A stretch of 64,000 nt of DNA, taken from positions 2,109,623 to 2,173,622 of the forward strand of contig CM000694.1 of NCBI GenBank assembly GCA_000149225.2, written 5' to 3'. Within the stretch, counting starts at the first letter, position 1, and the number at the start of each line of letters is the position of its first letter. Below, piece after piece: positions 52,833-63,419 of the stretch. Origin of the DNA: Lachancea kluyveri NRRL Y-12651. Lineage: Eukaryota > Ascomycota > Saccharomycetes > Saccharomycetales > Saccharomycetaceae. A program made the translations under genes and the position numbers. Below the pieces are notes generated by a model. That model was not told the origin of the DNA. It made no database searches and was given only the letters and a program-made list of their open reading frames with translations.

Positions 52833-55748
52833 TCAACTGCTCAGGATACCACAAATTACTTCAAGTAACCCATTTTCAAACTCACGATAATACTCATCAC
52901 TAGATTCAATGGTTTCCATCCCATTATCGTTGCTTTCCTCACCATTTCGTAAAACAATGTAACGTTGTACATCCTTGTATATATTACCGAGTTCCACTGT
53001 ATTCTCAAAATCCTTGTCGTTAATGAAAGTCATGTTGTTGTTTGCCTGACTTCCTAAGAACTCCTCCTCTTTTAGGAAAGATGTGAGTCCAAAACTTGCT
53101 CTAGAAGCAGAGGCATCTCCATTATTTTGCTGGTTAGGAAGTGAAAAAGTACTACATTGTCTGGGTAATGATGCCAGTGCCTTCATAGTTCTGGGTGCTA
53201 TCTGGGCACATGAAGTTGTATTAGAGGTATCCAATGCGCTGTTATTGTATAGCAAGTTCCCGGAAAGGAAGAACCCGTCATTAAACAGCTCCTCGTTGTT
53301 TATGATGCTAGTTATGCTCAAGATTCTATTGTTATCCATATCGCTTGTCACAGGTGGCGGGGGTGGAGGTAATGAAAGCACATTTCTTTCATCATTAAGT
53401 ATACTATTGTTTTGGTTATTCCAAGTCTTCAAACTGGGTTGGGGAACCACTGTATTGCTGCAAGCTGAGTTATTTCCGATGTCATATTTGTTATAATATA
53501 TTCGGGAAGAATCTTGAATCCCGTTAACGGCCGTCATGGTGCTTCCAAATTTGACCCTAATAAGCGTAAATAGTAGTTTGACCAAATGGAAGCAGTGCCT
53601 ACACACTGATGTTTTTGGATCGAGTTTCAACTCGACCAAAGGGATGGCTTTGGATAGTAAAACATAGCGTAAATCAGTTTGCAAAATGAAAATCTTGTCC
53701 ATTTGTTGGACCCTATTCAAATCTAAAGCCAAAGTTTTGAGGGCAAAAGTAATGGCATTTATAGGCATGTTGCCGATCATAAGCTCCCAATTATAGCAAG
53801 AGTAAGTATCATCTGAGTGATATTTCAAAAATTCGTCGAGATAGTGCAGAGAAGCAGGAATCAAGTTATTTGTTAAATCCTCGTAGTTGTAGATTAAACC
53901 ATTAGAGTTGTTTATAACATCATCACTACCAGCGGTTTGGTCCAAGGTCAGATTCCCACTGTCATTTAAAATTGTTTGGATCATTAAAAAATTCCTACCG
54001 TAACCACTGTTTATAATAGGGTCTAAGGGTTCCATCCCTCTTGAAGAGGATTCCTGTTGCCATAGCCTGTGACGTCTCATAAGGATAGGCATTGAAGTCT
54101 TAATAATGTTCAAATGTAGCAACAAACAGGCTCTATCGGCAAACGTATTCAGCATGTAAACTGCCCATTCGATAAATTTTGCTTCGTATGATGTAAGAGC
54201 ATTGGCTTCTTTCTGCTGTTGGCTGTAACTGTTTAAGCTCAAGGCACTTCCTGTACAACAAGCATGCAAGTCGACAATTCTTTCCTTCAAGCCTTGAAAT
54301 GTACCCTTCTTGCTCTGAGAACAAAGCTCGTTCAACAATAGTACAAACCGATATTTTGCATTAAGAAAGCAGAGGCTTGGATTTAACTGGCCTTGAACTA
54401 CCTCAACAGGTAACGCGGTATCAAACTCATCTAACTTAATTAGGGGTGGTAGGTTATTGTGTAAAGAAGTCAAAGTATCCAGCTGAAAGATTTGCCAAAA
54501 AAGAATGCGGCGGCTCTGCACTAAAGTTGGATCCGTGATACCATGGTAAGAGGTAGGATCCCTTGTTAACATTACTCTTTGAGCTAACCTTGGTAGTTGA
54601 GCAATTGTAGTAATATTAGGATTTTCTATGATAGAGTTTATTAACACAAATCCCGTTAACATCTTTAGAGAGTATCTATTAGGAAAGTTGTAGAGTGTAT
54701 AAAGGAGATCGGTTGCCTCATGATAGGCACACATTTCCTGAAACAAATCGTCGCTATTCAACTGATGAAACTGGGATCTTGCGGAAGCATATAACATGGG
54801 GAAAAGTAGCAATAGAAAATCAGTTGAAGGGCTTGTGCTACTTTCAAGGCTAGTCCAAAATTGGTCATGATCTATTGCATATTGCCTGATGTCGATCAAG
54901 GGCAAAATTGGATGTACGGTATTCTGGTAGTGCTCTAGGAGCAGGTACGATCTCTGCTTGGAAGGCAAGTACTTAAAAATGTCGGTCACTTTGTTTGTAG
55001 TATTAAAATTGTTGCTGCCGTCAGCGTATTTTCTTCTGTCATGGTTGATGCTGTTATTGTTTACTGCCAGATCAGTAGGCGTAGAAGTATTTGTAGCCGG
55101 AGTTGGCAATAACGCTGGCAATGGGAGGCTGGTATTACTGTTTGAAACCAGAAGGCCGGCGCTAGTGGACGAGGTTGGAAGGGACAACTCATTTACAGTT
55201 AGCTCCTCTGATGTGAGTGATGAAGAAGCCGAAGATATGCTGTTCGTGGTGCTCTCGTTGATTTCATCTTGTTGTGGGCTTGCTGTAGTGTTCTTCCTCC
55301 TGACGTATTTCCTTTTTTGCCTTTTATTCAGAGCTACGAGATTCTTTTCGTCAGTCAACAGCTCTTTAGCCTGCTCAATAGCTCTTAATAATTCTTGCTT
55401 CTTTACTTGAGAGTTTGCGCATGGAACCTCAAAGGGTCGGTCTGTTTTTATTTGTGCGTCAGTGTCCGTATGGGTATCACCGGCATCATCGGTAGGTGGC
55501 ACAATAGTTGAAGCTATTGGTGTGCCTCTCCCCTTGGATATTCTATCGTTTAAAAAGTAGACACAATCCCAGTTATTCTTCAGGCAGTTCGAACAGGCTG
55601 GCTGGTCTCTGGAGCATTTAATTTTTCTTTGGTGGCAGGGGACACAACTTAGGATTTTGCGCTGTCTTTTATGTTGAATTTTATAAATTTTGCCATCCTC
55701 GAGTACTAGCGCAGCCTGATCCTTCATAGGTATGAGTTTTGACGACAT
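52833..55748 (-). CDS. Zn(II)2Cys6 transcription factor of unknown target
   Basis: 971 residues. The zinc cluster has canonical spacing: C35, C38, C45, C52, C55, C62 in CVPCHQRKIKC and CSNCLKNNWDC, preceded by a basic KRQRK. The fungal transcription-factor homology domain follows, from about residue 265 (LLLEHYQNTVHPILPLIDIRQY) through LVQSRRILFWQIFQLDTLTSL. Asparagine- and serine-rich linkers surround it, and a late proline run (LPPPPPPV) is present. I do not recognise a specific S. cerevisiae ortholog. It is convergent with the AlkB gene, and its own promoter carries an unusual inverted repeat. Confidence 0.88.
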   Translation of the reverse strand: MSSKLIPMKDQAALVLEDGKIYKIQHKRQRKILSCVPCHQRKIKCSRDQPACSNCLKNNWDCVYFLNDRISKGRGTPIASTIVPPTDDAGDTHTDTDAQIKTDRPFEVPCANSQVKKQELLRAIEQAKELLTDEKNLVALNKRQKRKYVRRKNTTASPQQDEINESTTNSISSASSSLTSEELTVNELSLPTSSTSAGLLVSNSNTSLPLPALLPTPATNTSTPTDLAVNNNSINHDRRKYADGSNNFNTTNKVTDIFKYLPSKQRSYLLLEHYQNTVHPILPLIDIRQYAIDHDQFWTSLESSTSPSTDFLLLLFPMLYASARSQFHQLNSDDLFQEMCAYHEATDLLYTLYNFPNRYSLKMLTGFVLINSIIENPNITTIAQLPRLAQRVMLTRDPTSYHGITDPTLVQSRRILFWQIFQLDTLTSLHNNLPPLIKLDEFDTALPVEVVQGQLNPSLCFLNAKYRFVLLLNELCSQSKKGTFQGLKERIVDLHACCTGSALSLNSYSQQQKEANALTSYEAKFIEWAVYMLNTFADRACLLLHLNIIKTSMPILMRRHRLWQQESSSRGMEPLDPIINSGYGRNFLMIQTILNDSGNLTLDQTAGSDDVINNSNGLIYNYEDLTNNLIPASLHYLDEFLKYHSDDTYSCYNWELMIGNMPINAITFALKTLALDLNRVQQMDKIFILQTDLRYVLLSKAIPLVELKLDPKTSVCRHCFHLVKLLFTLIRVKFGSTMTAVNGIQDSSRIYYNKYDIGNNSACSNTVVPQPSLKTWNNQNNSILNDERNVLSLPPPPPPVTSDMDNNRILSITSIINNEELFNDGFFLSGNLLYNNSALDTSNTTSCAQIAPRTMKALASLPRQCSTFSLPNQQNNGDASASRASFGLTSFLKEEEFLGSQANNNMTFINDKDFENTVELGNIYKDVQRYIVLRNGEESNDNGMETIESSDEYYREFENGLLEVICGILSS

Positions 55749-55878
55749 GATGGCTAGCGACTATTGTAGAATTAGATATAGCTTACTTCGTCGTACAGAA
55801 GATGCTTTTAGGTTGGTCCGCGCTCCGATTGTAATCTTTTTCATTTTTTCTATAGAATATTACCCGGAATTTCTAGTC

Positions 55879-55911
55879 TGCTGAAAACACCATCAGGTGA
55901 TGTTTTCAGCA
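55879..55911. promoter_or_regulatory. Inverted repeat upstream of the Zn2Cys6 factor gene
   Basis: TGCTGAAAACA (55879-55889) and TGTTTTCAGCA (55901-55911) are exact inverted copies; a smaller inverted pair CATCA/TGATG sits between. It is 131-163 bases before the ATG, next to a Reb1-type TTACCCG (55860-55866). It would suit a dimeric regulator. Confidence 0.5.
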
Positions 55912-57766
55912 AACTGTTTGACACCCTGGGTTTTCCCCCTAATAATCTCATTTGATTGATGGGGGCTGGATATTTGATCTGTTAGCTGGTATTCAATTGC
56001 TTGCTAAGATTGATCTCGGTTATTTTCTTTTCCTTTTTTTTTTCGTTTAATATTTTTCTTAAGTTTCACGATATATAAGTCTAGATGGCAAATCTCGTCT
56101 TTTTGAGATAAAAAAACAAACATAATCCAACATATCATTTATTTTACTGCATAATATAATCTAACCTCTAAAAATATCGTATGAACATCATTTGTGATAT
56201 TCACTTCAAAACCCTCGATTATTTCCCCTCTCGCCTGAATAATCTCGTGCATTTATTGTTTACTTAAACCTTGTTTACATCATCTGCAGGTATCCAGAGG
56301 TTACAAAATAGAAAGCGATCGTAATAAATAATGTAGCATGTGTATCCACTTGGTTTTAATGACTAAAATTCTTCAACACCTTGTGATATTGGTGGCTTCT
56401 CTATTCGCACTTTGTAATTCCATGCCAAACGATCAGGTAACCAAAATGTTCGGTTACCCCAAGTAAATAAAGTATTTTTCTTGGAAATCGACACAACCAC
56501 GGTGACAAATATAAACACTATGTTTCTAACGCTGCATGAAACCAAATATACATGTACAGACACTTTTACCGATGTTCGAACTTAAGCATCAGTGGAAGAT
56601 CATTTTTTCAAACCCTTCAGTCTGTTCAGGTTCACTTTTGCAGAGGCTGGCGTGCTTAGTTCGGGTATAGGCTCAGTTATTACACTAATATAAGATTAAG
56701 GCCATCAGTTCATTTTTTGAGCCGTGAGGTTTACAAAGTCACTTACCTATTCTCTTGGTTAGCTTGATGGTCCAATCTTAAGCTAGATAAAGAATCAGAA
56801 ATCTCAGATAGTTTCTCTGCATGAAAGGCACGTACGCACCGAAGTAGGTACCGGCCAGTTATACGAACAAGAAAGAAGGAACATCATTAAAAGATCGAGA
56901 AAGAAGCAAGTAGATATAAAAAAAAGTATTAGAGAAATCTATGCTCAATCGACTGCAAATTAAAAACAGTAGTGTCAGCCACCGGTCAGGAAGTTTAATA
57001 TCCAACTGCGGTGGTTGAGCTTCTTTTGGTCGTGGTGTATGCGGTATTTCGGCATGCGTGGTAACGGGAAAGCTCAGAAAAAGAACATGTTTCCGATAGT
57101 AGGTTCAACACCGACACTTATACTATTAGTTCCCAGAGAAGGCCAGCAGTCCGCTCAAAAATGAACAGTGCTTTTTATAACGAACTTACGGCTTTCCATT
57201 TCACTCCGACAGACTTCTACCGTTACACGCAAACAGTATATAGACGCATGGCTCTTATTTCGTAACTCTGAAAGTTCACTATCACCAAAAAACTGATTAG
57301 AAAGCTACCGGGCCTCAGCGAACTCACAGTAAATGTATTCATGTTCACGTTGTGTTTAAAATATATACATCAGACAAGTAATCCCTTATAGGTTTCCGGA
57401 AGAGGAAAAAAAAAATACCGCTTCTTAACGCCTCCCCTTGGCTATAAGCAAATAATCGAAAGAGAGAGCTCAAGGAAAGCTCAGCAAAAATAGTCAGTTT
57501 AGCGTTGTGTCTTGAAAGGTGATTATATCACCACATTGGTACCAGTGTGAATACATAAACACACGCGGCGAGAGAGCTATTGTAGTGGTAAGCAAAGCAA
57601 GAGTGTACAAACCCTGGTTCCTAAGTCTTGCAACAAACGGCAAAGTATACTAAACCGACCACCGTCGGCAGTGTGGCTTTGGCGACTGTTCTCTTCACTT
57701 CAGGTGTTCATAATTGCCTCTATATAATTATACGTTCGAGCCCCAGATAGCAGCTACAAGGTATAC

Positions 57767-57808
57767 TCACGTGATATGTAATATAAAACGCCACAGTAAA
57801 TGCCACAG
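57767..57808. promoter_or_regulatory. Cbf1 and Met31/32 site array upstream of STR3
   Basis: TCACGTGA (57767-57774) is a Cbf1 site, followed by two GCCACAG words (57790-57796 and 57802-57808), the reverse of the CTGTGGC core bound by Met31/Met32. This is the classic Met4-recruiting arrangement of sulphur-assimilation genes, 193-235 bases before the STR3 ATG. Confidence 0.8.
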
Positions 57809-58000
57809 ATGCTAATATTCGAAAGACCGCCCCGTTACTGATAAGATATTTTTATAGCACCGAGCACTGCCGTAAGAAAACACCGATCATAACCACAGTC
57901 ATCGCTCCAATGGTATGGGAAAGAGGGTATATAAGAGGGAATTTCCCGATTACAACGAAACTTCGAACATAGGATAGTGTACCAAACTGCCTCAAAAATA

Positions 58001-59380
58001 ATGCCAGACCATTCACTTCATACTAAACTAGTCTCTGTTACTCATCATAAGGACCAACACGGTTCCAGCGTTCCTCCCTTATACCAGTCTACAACATTCA
58101 AGCAGTCTTCTCTAGAAGACGATGCGGATCAGGAGTATGATTACACTAGATCTGGCAACCCTACCCGTAGTGTGCTTCAAGAACAAATCGCAAAACTTTA
58201 CAACGTTCCGGGATTCCAGGTATTTGCCGTCAGTAGCGGTATGACGTGTTTGGATGTTATATTGCGCGCTTTGGTGTTGGGAAACTCAAACCATACGCCT
58301 ACAATAATCGCAGGTGATGATTTATATGGCGGTACTCAGCGTTTGTTAACGTTTTTGGAGAGGAAAAACCATGCCCGGGTCATTCATGTTGATACAACCG
58401 ATTTCGATAAATTCGTCTCCGCATTTAACGGTTGTGGATTTGTTGACTGTGTCGTTTTGGAGTCTCCAACAAATCCGCTGTGCAAAGTGGCAGATTTGCC
58501 TGGCTTAACTAAATTCATCAAGCAGGCGAATCCTAAGTGTCACGTTGTTGTTGACAATACCATGGTAAGTGGCCTAAACTGTAATCCGCTGGAATTCCAA
58601 TGTGATGTGGTTTACGAATCAGGTACCAAGTACTTGAATGGACATCATGACATTATGGCTGGTGTAATCATAGGGAGGAGTAAGGAAATTGCTCAAGAGT
58701 TATATTTTGTCATCAACTCTACCGGCTGTGGACTCTCCCCAATGGATTGCTGGCTATTGATCCGTGGGTTGAAGACCTTGAGCATAAGGTTATACCAGCA
58801 GCAGCACAACGCAATGATTCTGGCCAGATGGCTATACTCGTCTTGTGGGTTCAGGCCAAATAGTGAAAATAAGTTGTTACGTACCCGCTACGTTGGCTTG
58901 AAGTCTCACCCTCAATTCGAATTGCACAGGTCCTTTAACAAAGGTCCCGGTGCGGTGCTATCATTCGATACCGGGTCCTTCGAACATTCCAAACGTTTGG
59001 TCTCATCAAAAAAACTGAAAATCTGGGCCGTTACCGTTTCCTTCGGCTGTGTCAATTCTTTGATTTCAATGCCATGTAAGATGTCTCACGCTTCAATCGA
59101 TCCTGAGTTGCGTAAGGAACGTGATTTCCCCGAAGACTTGGTTAGACTGTGTTGTGGCATTGAAGACGTTAAAGATTTACAGAAAGATTTACTGGCTGCA
59201 ATGGTCGATGCCGATATCGTGGAAATAAGGGACAACGGTAAGACTATTTACAACAAACTAAATGGGCACCTTGGTAAGAACACTATTCGCGAAGGCCCCG
59301 TACCAAGTATTTATGAAGAATTTTTTGGTGAAGAACTGGCAAAACAGGAATGGGCTTTAGAGAAGAGGGCCAAACTTTAG
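58001..59380 (+). CDS. STR3: Cystathionine beta-lyase Str3 (PLP enzyme)
   Basis: 459 residues. PLP-dependent Cys/Met metabolism enzyme that splits cystathionine to homocysteine, pyruvate and ammonia in methionine synthesis. Family motifs: PPLYQSTTF, YDYTRSGNPTRSVL, VSSGMTCLD, and the lysine K210 that binds PLP in ESGTKYLNGHHDIMAG. The protein ends in AKL, a type 1 peroxisomal targeting signal; S. cerevisiae Str3 is likewise peroxisomal. ATG 58001 is used because the 8 codons upstream begin with GTG. It is followed by the YGL185C-like gene, as in YGL184C-YGL185C. The promoter has Met4-regulon sites. Confidence 0.94.
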   Translation: MPDHSLHTKLVSVTHHKDQHGSSVPPLYQSTTFKQSSLEDDADQEYDYTRSGNPTRSVLQEQIAKLYNVPGFQVFAVSSGMTCLDVILRALVLGNSNHTPTIIAGDDLYGGTQRLLTFLERKNHARVIHVDTTDFDKFVSAFNGCGFVDCVVLESPTNPLCKVADLPGLTKFIKQANPKCHVVVDNTMVSGLNCNPLEFQCDVVYESGTKYLNGHHDIMAGVIIGRSKEIAQELYFVINSTGCGLSPMDCWLLIRGLKTLSIRLYQQQHNAMILARWLYSSCGFRPNSENKLLRTRYVGLKSHPQFELHRSFNKGPGAVLSFDTGSFEHSKRLVSSKKLKIWAVTVSFGCVNSLISMPCKMSHASIDPELRKERDFPEDLVRLCCGIEDVKDLQKDLLAAMVDADIVEIRDNGKTIYNKLNGHLGKNTIREGPVPSIYEEFFGEELAKQEWALEKRAKL

Positions 59381-60308
59381 AACAACCATCACTTGTCCAC
59401 ATCTACACTACCGGGCTTTTTGACGCCCTCCTAAACAATAAATCAATAGGACAATACAGAAAGAAATTTCAACAATCGCTTTCTGATTCTTGTACCATTT
59501 AGTCTTTTGCATATAATGACAATAGCATTCTGTTCTTTTTTTTTTTTTTTTTTTTCAAATCTAGAGAATATATAAACGTTTATGTGTTTGATGTTATCTT
59601 GACTTGGCGTATTTTTCATAACCAAGGTGCTGGCTAGCAGATTTATTGAATGAATCGAAATGATCAGGAGAGAGCCTGCGATGGAACACTCATGAGCGTC
59701 ATGAACTGGGAATTAGGAGTGTGACTTCAAGGTTGAATGATAGAGGTTTTCGAGTGTAACATACTTCTAGAAGCCAGTAATGAAGAACCTCATACTGTGA
59801 ATTGAATAAGCGACAACCACATTTGATTGAGCTTTTAATTTCTTTCATTAGCACGAGCTACAACGATTTAACAATATATCGGCTACAGAAGTGGAATCGC
59901 ACAAAAAATGCTGAATATCTCCTTTCCTCCCTATCTGAATCAGTTCATACTCAGATTTCGGATACCTAGTCGAGTCTGTTGCTAATGGCAAATGGATCTT
60001 TTGGATATTTTTTCCAACAAGGTAACCGATTAATAGAGATCACGTATTTAATAGCCAGACCACGTATAAAAGTAACTACAAGGGGCCTATAACAAGCCAC
60101 ATCTGTAGATCAGAATAAGAATACCGGTAGTTTCAGATGACTCTGATGTTCAAAAGACATTTCCGATTCTAGCTAGATACGCCGTTCGCTTTCGGGCAAA
60201 AATCTGCAAGATAGTTTGCAACACTCTCCTTTAAAACTGCAGCCGTTTTTTTTTTTCTTCTTCAAGTTTTATTGTGGGAAAAGGTGAGAATCAAGCACGA
60301 ACATAACA
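59381..60308. other. Intergenic region between STR3 and the hydroxyacid dehydrogenase gene
   Basis: 928 bases. A long T run (59537-59556) lies in the STR3 3' side and a T-rich leader (60246-60268) precedes the next ATG. No gene recognised. Confidence 0.5.
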
Positions 60309-61421
60309 ATGAAACCAGCTGTCTTATTCATATCTACTCCTGATCAGAATTCAGCAACACTCAGGTCTACAATTGAAGAGAATTTTGAAGTATTTCACTA
60401 TATCTTCGAGCAACATGACAAAGCAGCATTTTTGCAATACTTAAATGATACTTTTGGTAAGACCGGCACCAAGCTATGCGCAATTTATGGTGGCTATCCA
60501 TCATTTGCTCCAATCGGGGGCCTAACCAGAGATCTGATTGAGCATGAGTGGTTCCCAAAAACGTTACAATGTATTGCATTGTGTTCAAGGGGTATTAACG
60601 GAATTGATTTAGAGGCCTTGAAAGACCACAAAATTCAGTTATACAACTACAACGACGAACTAGACGGCATATCAGTTGAAAAACCCGGTCTAGTGGGCAA
60701 CGACGTTGCAGATTGCGTTTTATGGCACGTCTTGGAAGGATTCAGGAAATTTTCTTTACAGCAGCAGGCACTACGTCAACATGGTGATACATTTCAAGCA
60801 AGATTTTGTGTTACTGAACAAGAGTCGCCGTGCGAGTACGAATTCGGCCATGATTTGGGACCCAAAGCCTGCTTCGCAGAATCACCTCGCGGTGAAAAGT
60901 GTCTAATATTGGGGCTGGGCAGTGTCGGCAAACAAGTTGGTTACAAATTGCAGCACGGGTTGGGCATGGAGATCCATTACTCTAAAAGAACCAAAGATGA
61001 CAAGGTTGACTGGCAATTCCACCCATTCGACGAGACCCTAGACGATACTCTGAAACAGTTTAGCACAGTTGTCATTGCTTTACCTGGAACGCCACAGACC
61101 GAACATTTGATCGATTCCAAATTCTTATCCCACTGCTCTCCAGGACTCGTTTTGGTAAATATAGGGCGCGGGTCTATCCTAGACCAAGACGTGGTGAATG
61201 CTGCGCTCGAAAGAGGTCACCTGAGGCACCTAGGAATCGATGTATTCTACCAAGAGCCCAGCGTGGAACAATCACTTCTCAACAACGTCACAAATGTGAC
61301 CATCACACCGCATATCGCAAGCAGCACAAAAAGCGTGTTCATACAGAGTTGTGAGTATGCTTTACAAAACATTATACGTGTGGTCTTGTATGGTAAAGAA
61401 GGCTCTTCCCGAGTCGTTTGA
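60309..61421 (+). CDS. YGL185C: D-isomer-specific 2-hydroxyacid dehydrogenase, YGL185C type
   Basis: 370 residues (S. cerevisiae YGL185C 379). NAD(P)-dependent 2-hydroxyacid dehydrogenase. The nucleotide-binding loop is LILGLGSVGKQVGYKL. Catalytic residues of the family are in place: Arg in LVNIGRGSILD, Glu in VFYQEPS, His in TPHIASST. The conserved VGNDVADCVLWHVLEGFRKF also marks the YGL185C group. The physiological substrate is not established. Position next to STR3 matches chromosome VII order. Confidence 0.9.
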   Translation: MKPAVLFISTPDQNSATLRSTIEENFEVFHYIFEQHDKAAFLQYLNDTFGKTGTKLCAIYGGYPSFAPIGGLTRDLIEHEWFPKTLQCIALCSRGINGIDLEALKDHKIQLYNYNDELDGISVEKPGLVGNDVADCVLWHVLEGFRKFSLQQQALRQHGDTFQARFCVTEQESPCEYEFGHDLGPKACFAESPRGEKCLILGLGSVGKQVGYKLQHGLGMEIHYSKRTKDDKVDWQFHPFDETLDDTLKQFSTVVIALPGTPQTEHLIDSKFLSHCSPGLVLVNIGRGSILDQDVVNAALERGHLRHLGIDVFYQEPSVEQSLLNNVTNVTITPHIASSTKSVFIQSCEYALQNIIRVVLYGKEGSSRVV

Positions 61422-62013
61422 GTCAGGGCTTGTGCACATCGGCTAGATCTTTGATGGATGCAATGCGTATCTTAGTTTCCTTTTAGTCTAGCTTAGGTAA
61501 TCACACCTTTTCTGCACATGCTCTAAAACTGTTACCCTGACCTATGCCCCGGAATACTAGCCCGGACGTTTTCTGCCGCCGACCCTTGGCGGAGTTTGAA
61601 AAAAATCGGAGTTTCCGACACGACTGAACATCAACCATGAAGCCCGGAGCTGCTTATGTATGAATTTGGAATCGTGATCGGCGAAAACGGCTCCATGATT
61701 GGCTGCTGAGCCATCGCCGTGAGAAAGTTACCGGAAAGCGTGCTGGTTGGTTTAAGGAAAAAAGTAATCTATACAAAGGATTGGAAAGTCTGCTACTCGG
61801 GAGGTCTTAACCTTTGCTATATCTCCGGAATTTTAAATTATATAAATAGAGACTAGTATTCCAGTCGATATCTTCCTATTCCACGCTTCTTTCTTTCTTT
61901 CGCAATCTGTATCAATCCTAATTCTCAAAGGAATAGAAATCAATTACAAAAAGAAGAAGAAGAAGGAAAAAAAAGTGTCTCCTGATAAAATAGCTCTCTA
62001 ACAATAAAGAAAC
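61422..62013. promoter_or_regulatory. Promoter region of the NADP-GAPDH gene
   Basis: 592 bases. Features: GCCGCCGA (61576-61583, Ume6 URS1-like core); CGGAGTTT repeated at 61591-61598 and 61608-61615, the second running into CCG (CGG-N5-CCG); TATAAATA at 61841-61848; and a pyrimidine-rich then A-rich leader before the ATG, typical of a well-expressed gene. Confidence 0.6.
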
Positions 62014-63066
62014 ATGACTACCGACAATCAAGTAAACATTGGCATCAACGGTTTTGGCCGTATCGGCAGACTAGTTTTGCGTGCAGCTTTATCGCATTCA
62101 GATGTGAATGTCAAACTGATCAACAACCCATCAACAACTCCCGAATACGCTGCGTATTTGTTCAAGTACGATTCTACTCATGGCAGATACGCAGGTGCTG
62201 TTGAGTACGATGACACATCGCTTATCATCGAACATGGTAGCATCTCTTCTAATATTCCACTTTCTCACTGCAGGGAGCCGGAGAAAATCCCATGGAGCTC
62301 TCATGGAGTCGATTATGTCATCGACTCCACCGGTGTTTTCAAAGAATTGGACACCGCCTGCAGACACAAGGATATCAAAAAGGTTGTCATCACTGCGCCT
62401 TCGAAAACAGCACCAATGTACGTCTACGGTGTAAATGAAAACAATTACGATCCTTCTAGGGATAAAATCGTCTCCAACGCCTCCTGCACTACAAATTGTC
62501 TCGGTCCGTTGGTAAAATGCTTAAACGATGAATTTGGGATCGAGGAAGCTTTGATGACCACTGTCCATGCCACGACCGCATCGCAAAAGACTGTGGATGG
62601 TACCAGCTCCGGTGGTAAAGATTGGAGAGGTGGCAGAAGTTGCCAAGGTAACATCATTCCATCCTCCACCGGAGCTGCCAAAGCTGTTGCCAAAATTTTA
62701 CCAGAGCTGAATGGCAAAATTACCGGTATGTCGATCCGTGTGCCAACAATTAACATCTCTCTCGTGGATTTGACCTTTCGTACCGCTAAAGAGACCTCCT
62801 ATATGGAAATAATTAGCACTCTCGAAAAACGTAGCAAAACCGATCTAAAGGGTGTCTTGGGGGTTACCCGAGACCCGGTGGTGTCCTCTGATTTTACTTC
62901 CGATTCCAGAAGCTCCATAGTTGATGCGGGTGCTGGTATAGAGTTAAACAACAGGTTTTTCAAAATATGCAGCTGGTACGACAATGAATACGGTTACTCA
63001 AGCAGAGTGATTGATTTGGTTAGGCATATGGCAAAGAAAGATCGGGAATACGAGCACAGTTTGTAA
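62014..63066 (+). CDS. GDP1: Glyceraldehyde-3-phosphate dehydrogenase, NADP-type (Gdp1-like)
   Basis: 350 residues. Phosphorylating GAPDH with the Rossmann start [19 protein letters not shown] and active-site cysteine C158 in [11 protein letters not shown]. The residues after the first beta-strands read [20 protein letters not shown] where NAD-specific yeast enzymes have NDPF: the aspartate that binds the adenosine ribose is replaced by asparagine (N38). The body also matches Kluyveromyces lactis Gdp1 as I recall it ([24 protein letters not shown]) rather than Tdh1-3. Such an enzyme makes NADPH in glycolysis and helps use of pentoses. S. cerevisiae lacks it. Confidence 0.85.
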   Translation: MTTDNQVNIGINGFGRIGRLVLRAALSHSDVNVKLINNPSTTPEYAAYLFKYDSTHGRYAGAVEYDDTSLIIEHGSISSNIPLSHCREPEKIPWSSHGVDYVIDSTGVFKELDTACRHKDIKKVVITAPSKTAPMYVYGVNENNYDPSRDKIVSNASCTTNCLGPLVKCLNDEFGIEEALMTTVHATTASQKTVDGTSSGGKDWRGGRSCQGNIIPSSTGAAKAVAKILPELNGKITGMSIRVPTINISLVDLTFRTAKETSYMEIISTLEKRSKTDLKGVLGVTRDPVVSSDFTSDSRSSIVDAGAGIELNNRFFKICSWYDNEYGYSSRVIDLVRHMAKKDREYEHSL

Positions 63067-63419
63067 TAATAAAGGAACGAAAAAGCCCAAAAAAGAAAAA
63101 AAAAGGAAGACTTGGAGTCGAAAGAAAACCCGGTGCGTATCTTATTTATGTGTTGATTATTTAGGAATAAATAATATGTCAATATTCCCTCAAGAACTGG
63201 CGCTAACAGTTTCCTTTGCTTTCGTAGTACGTGAGCTGGCGCGATATTAAAAAAAAATTTTCCGCATGGATTTGATCACCGGCCAATATGGCTGTGATGA
63301 GAGGCTGCAACCATTTGGCCTTATCCGCGTACAGCTATTTTATAATCACAAACAACCTTTGACTTCTAAAAGAGAGGTCGTTCACTAAAGACAAAAGAAA
63401 AAACAGTAAAAAACGACTT
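63067..63419. other. GDP1-TPN1 intergenic region
   Basis: 353 bases with an A-rich 3' side and a GCCAATAT (CCAAT) word near 63282. It is the TPN1 promoter; no gene seen. Confidence 0.45.

Larger units (their letters stand above)
55749..58000. other. 2.25-kb gene-free stretch upstream of STR3 and the Zn2Cys6 gene
   Basis: Divergent promoter region, the longest gap in the window. Besides the elements listed separately it holds a GGTAACC/GGTTACC inverted repeat (56436-56458), an RSP-sized AT-rich stretch near 56130, and short frames without recognisable protein. I found no tRNA, snoRNA or other RNA gene by eye, but a structured RNA of unknown type cannot be excluded. Confidence 0.5.
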
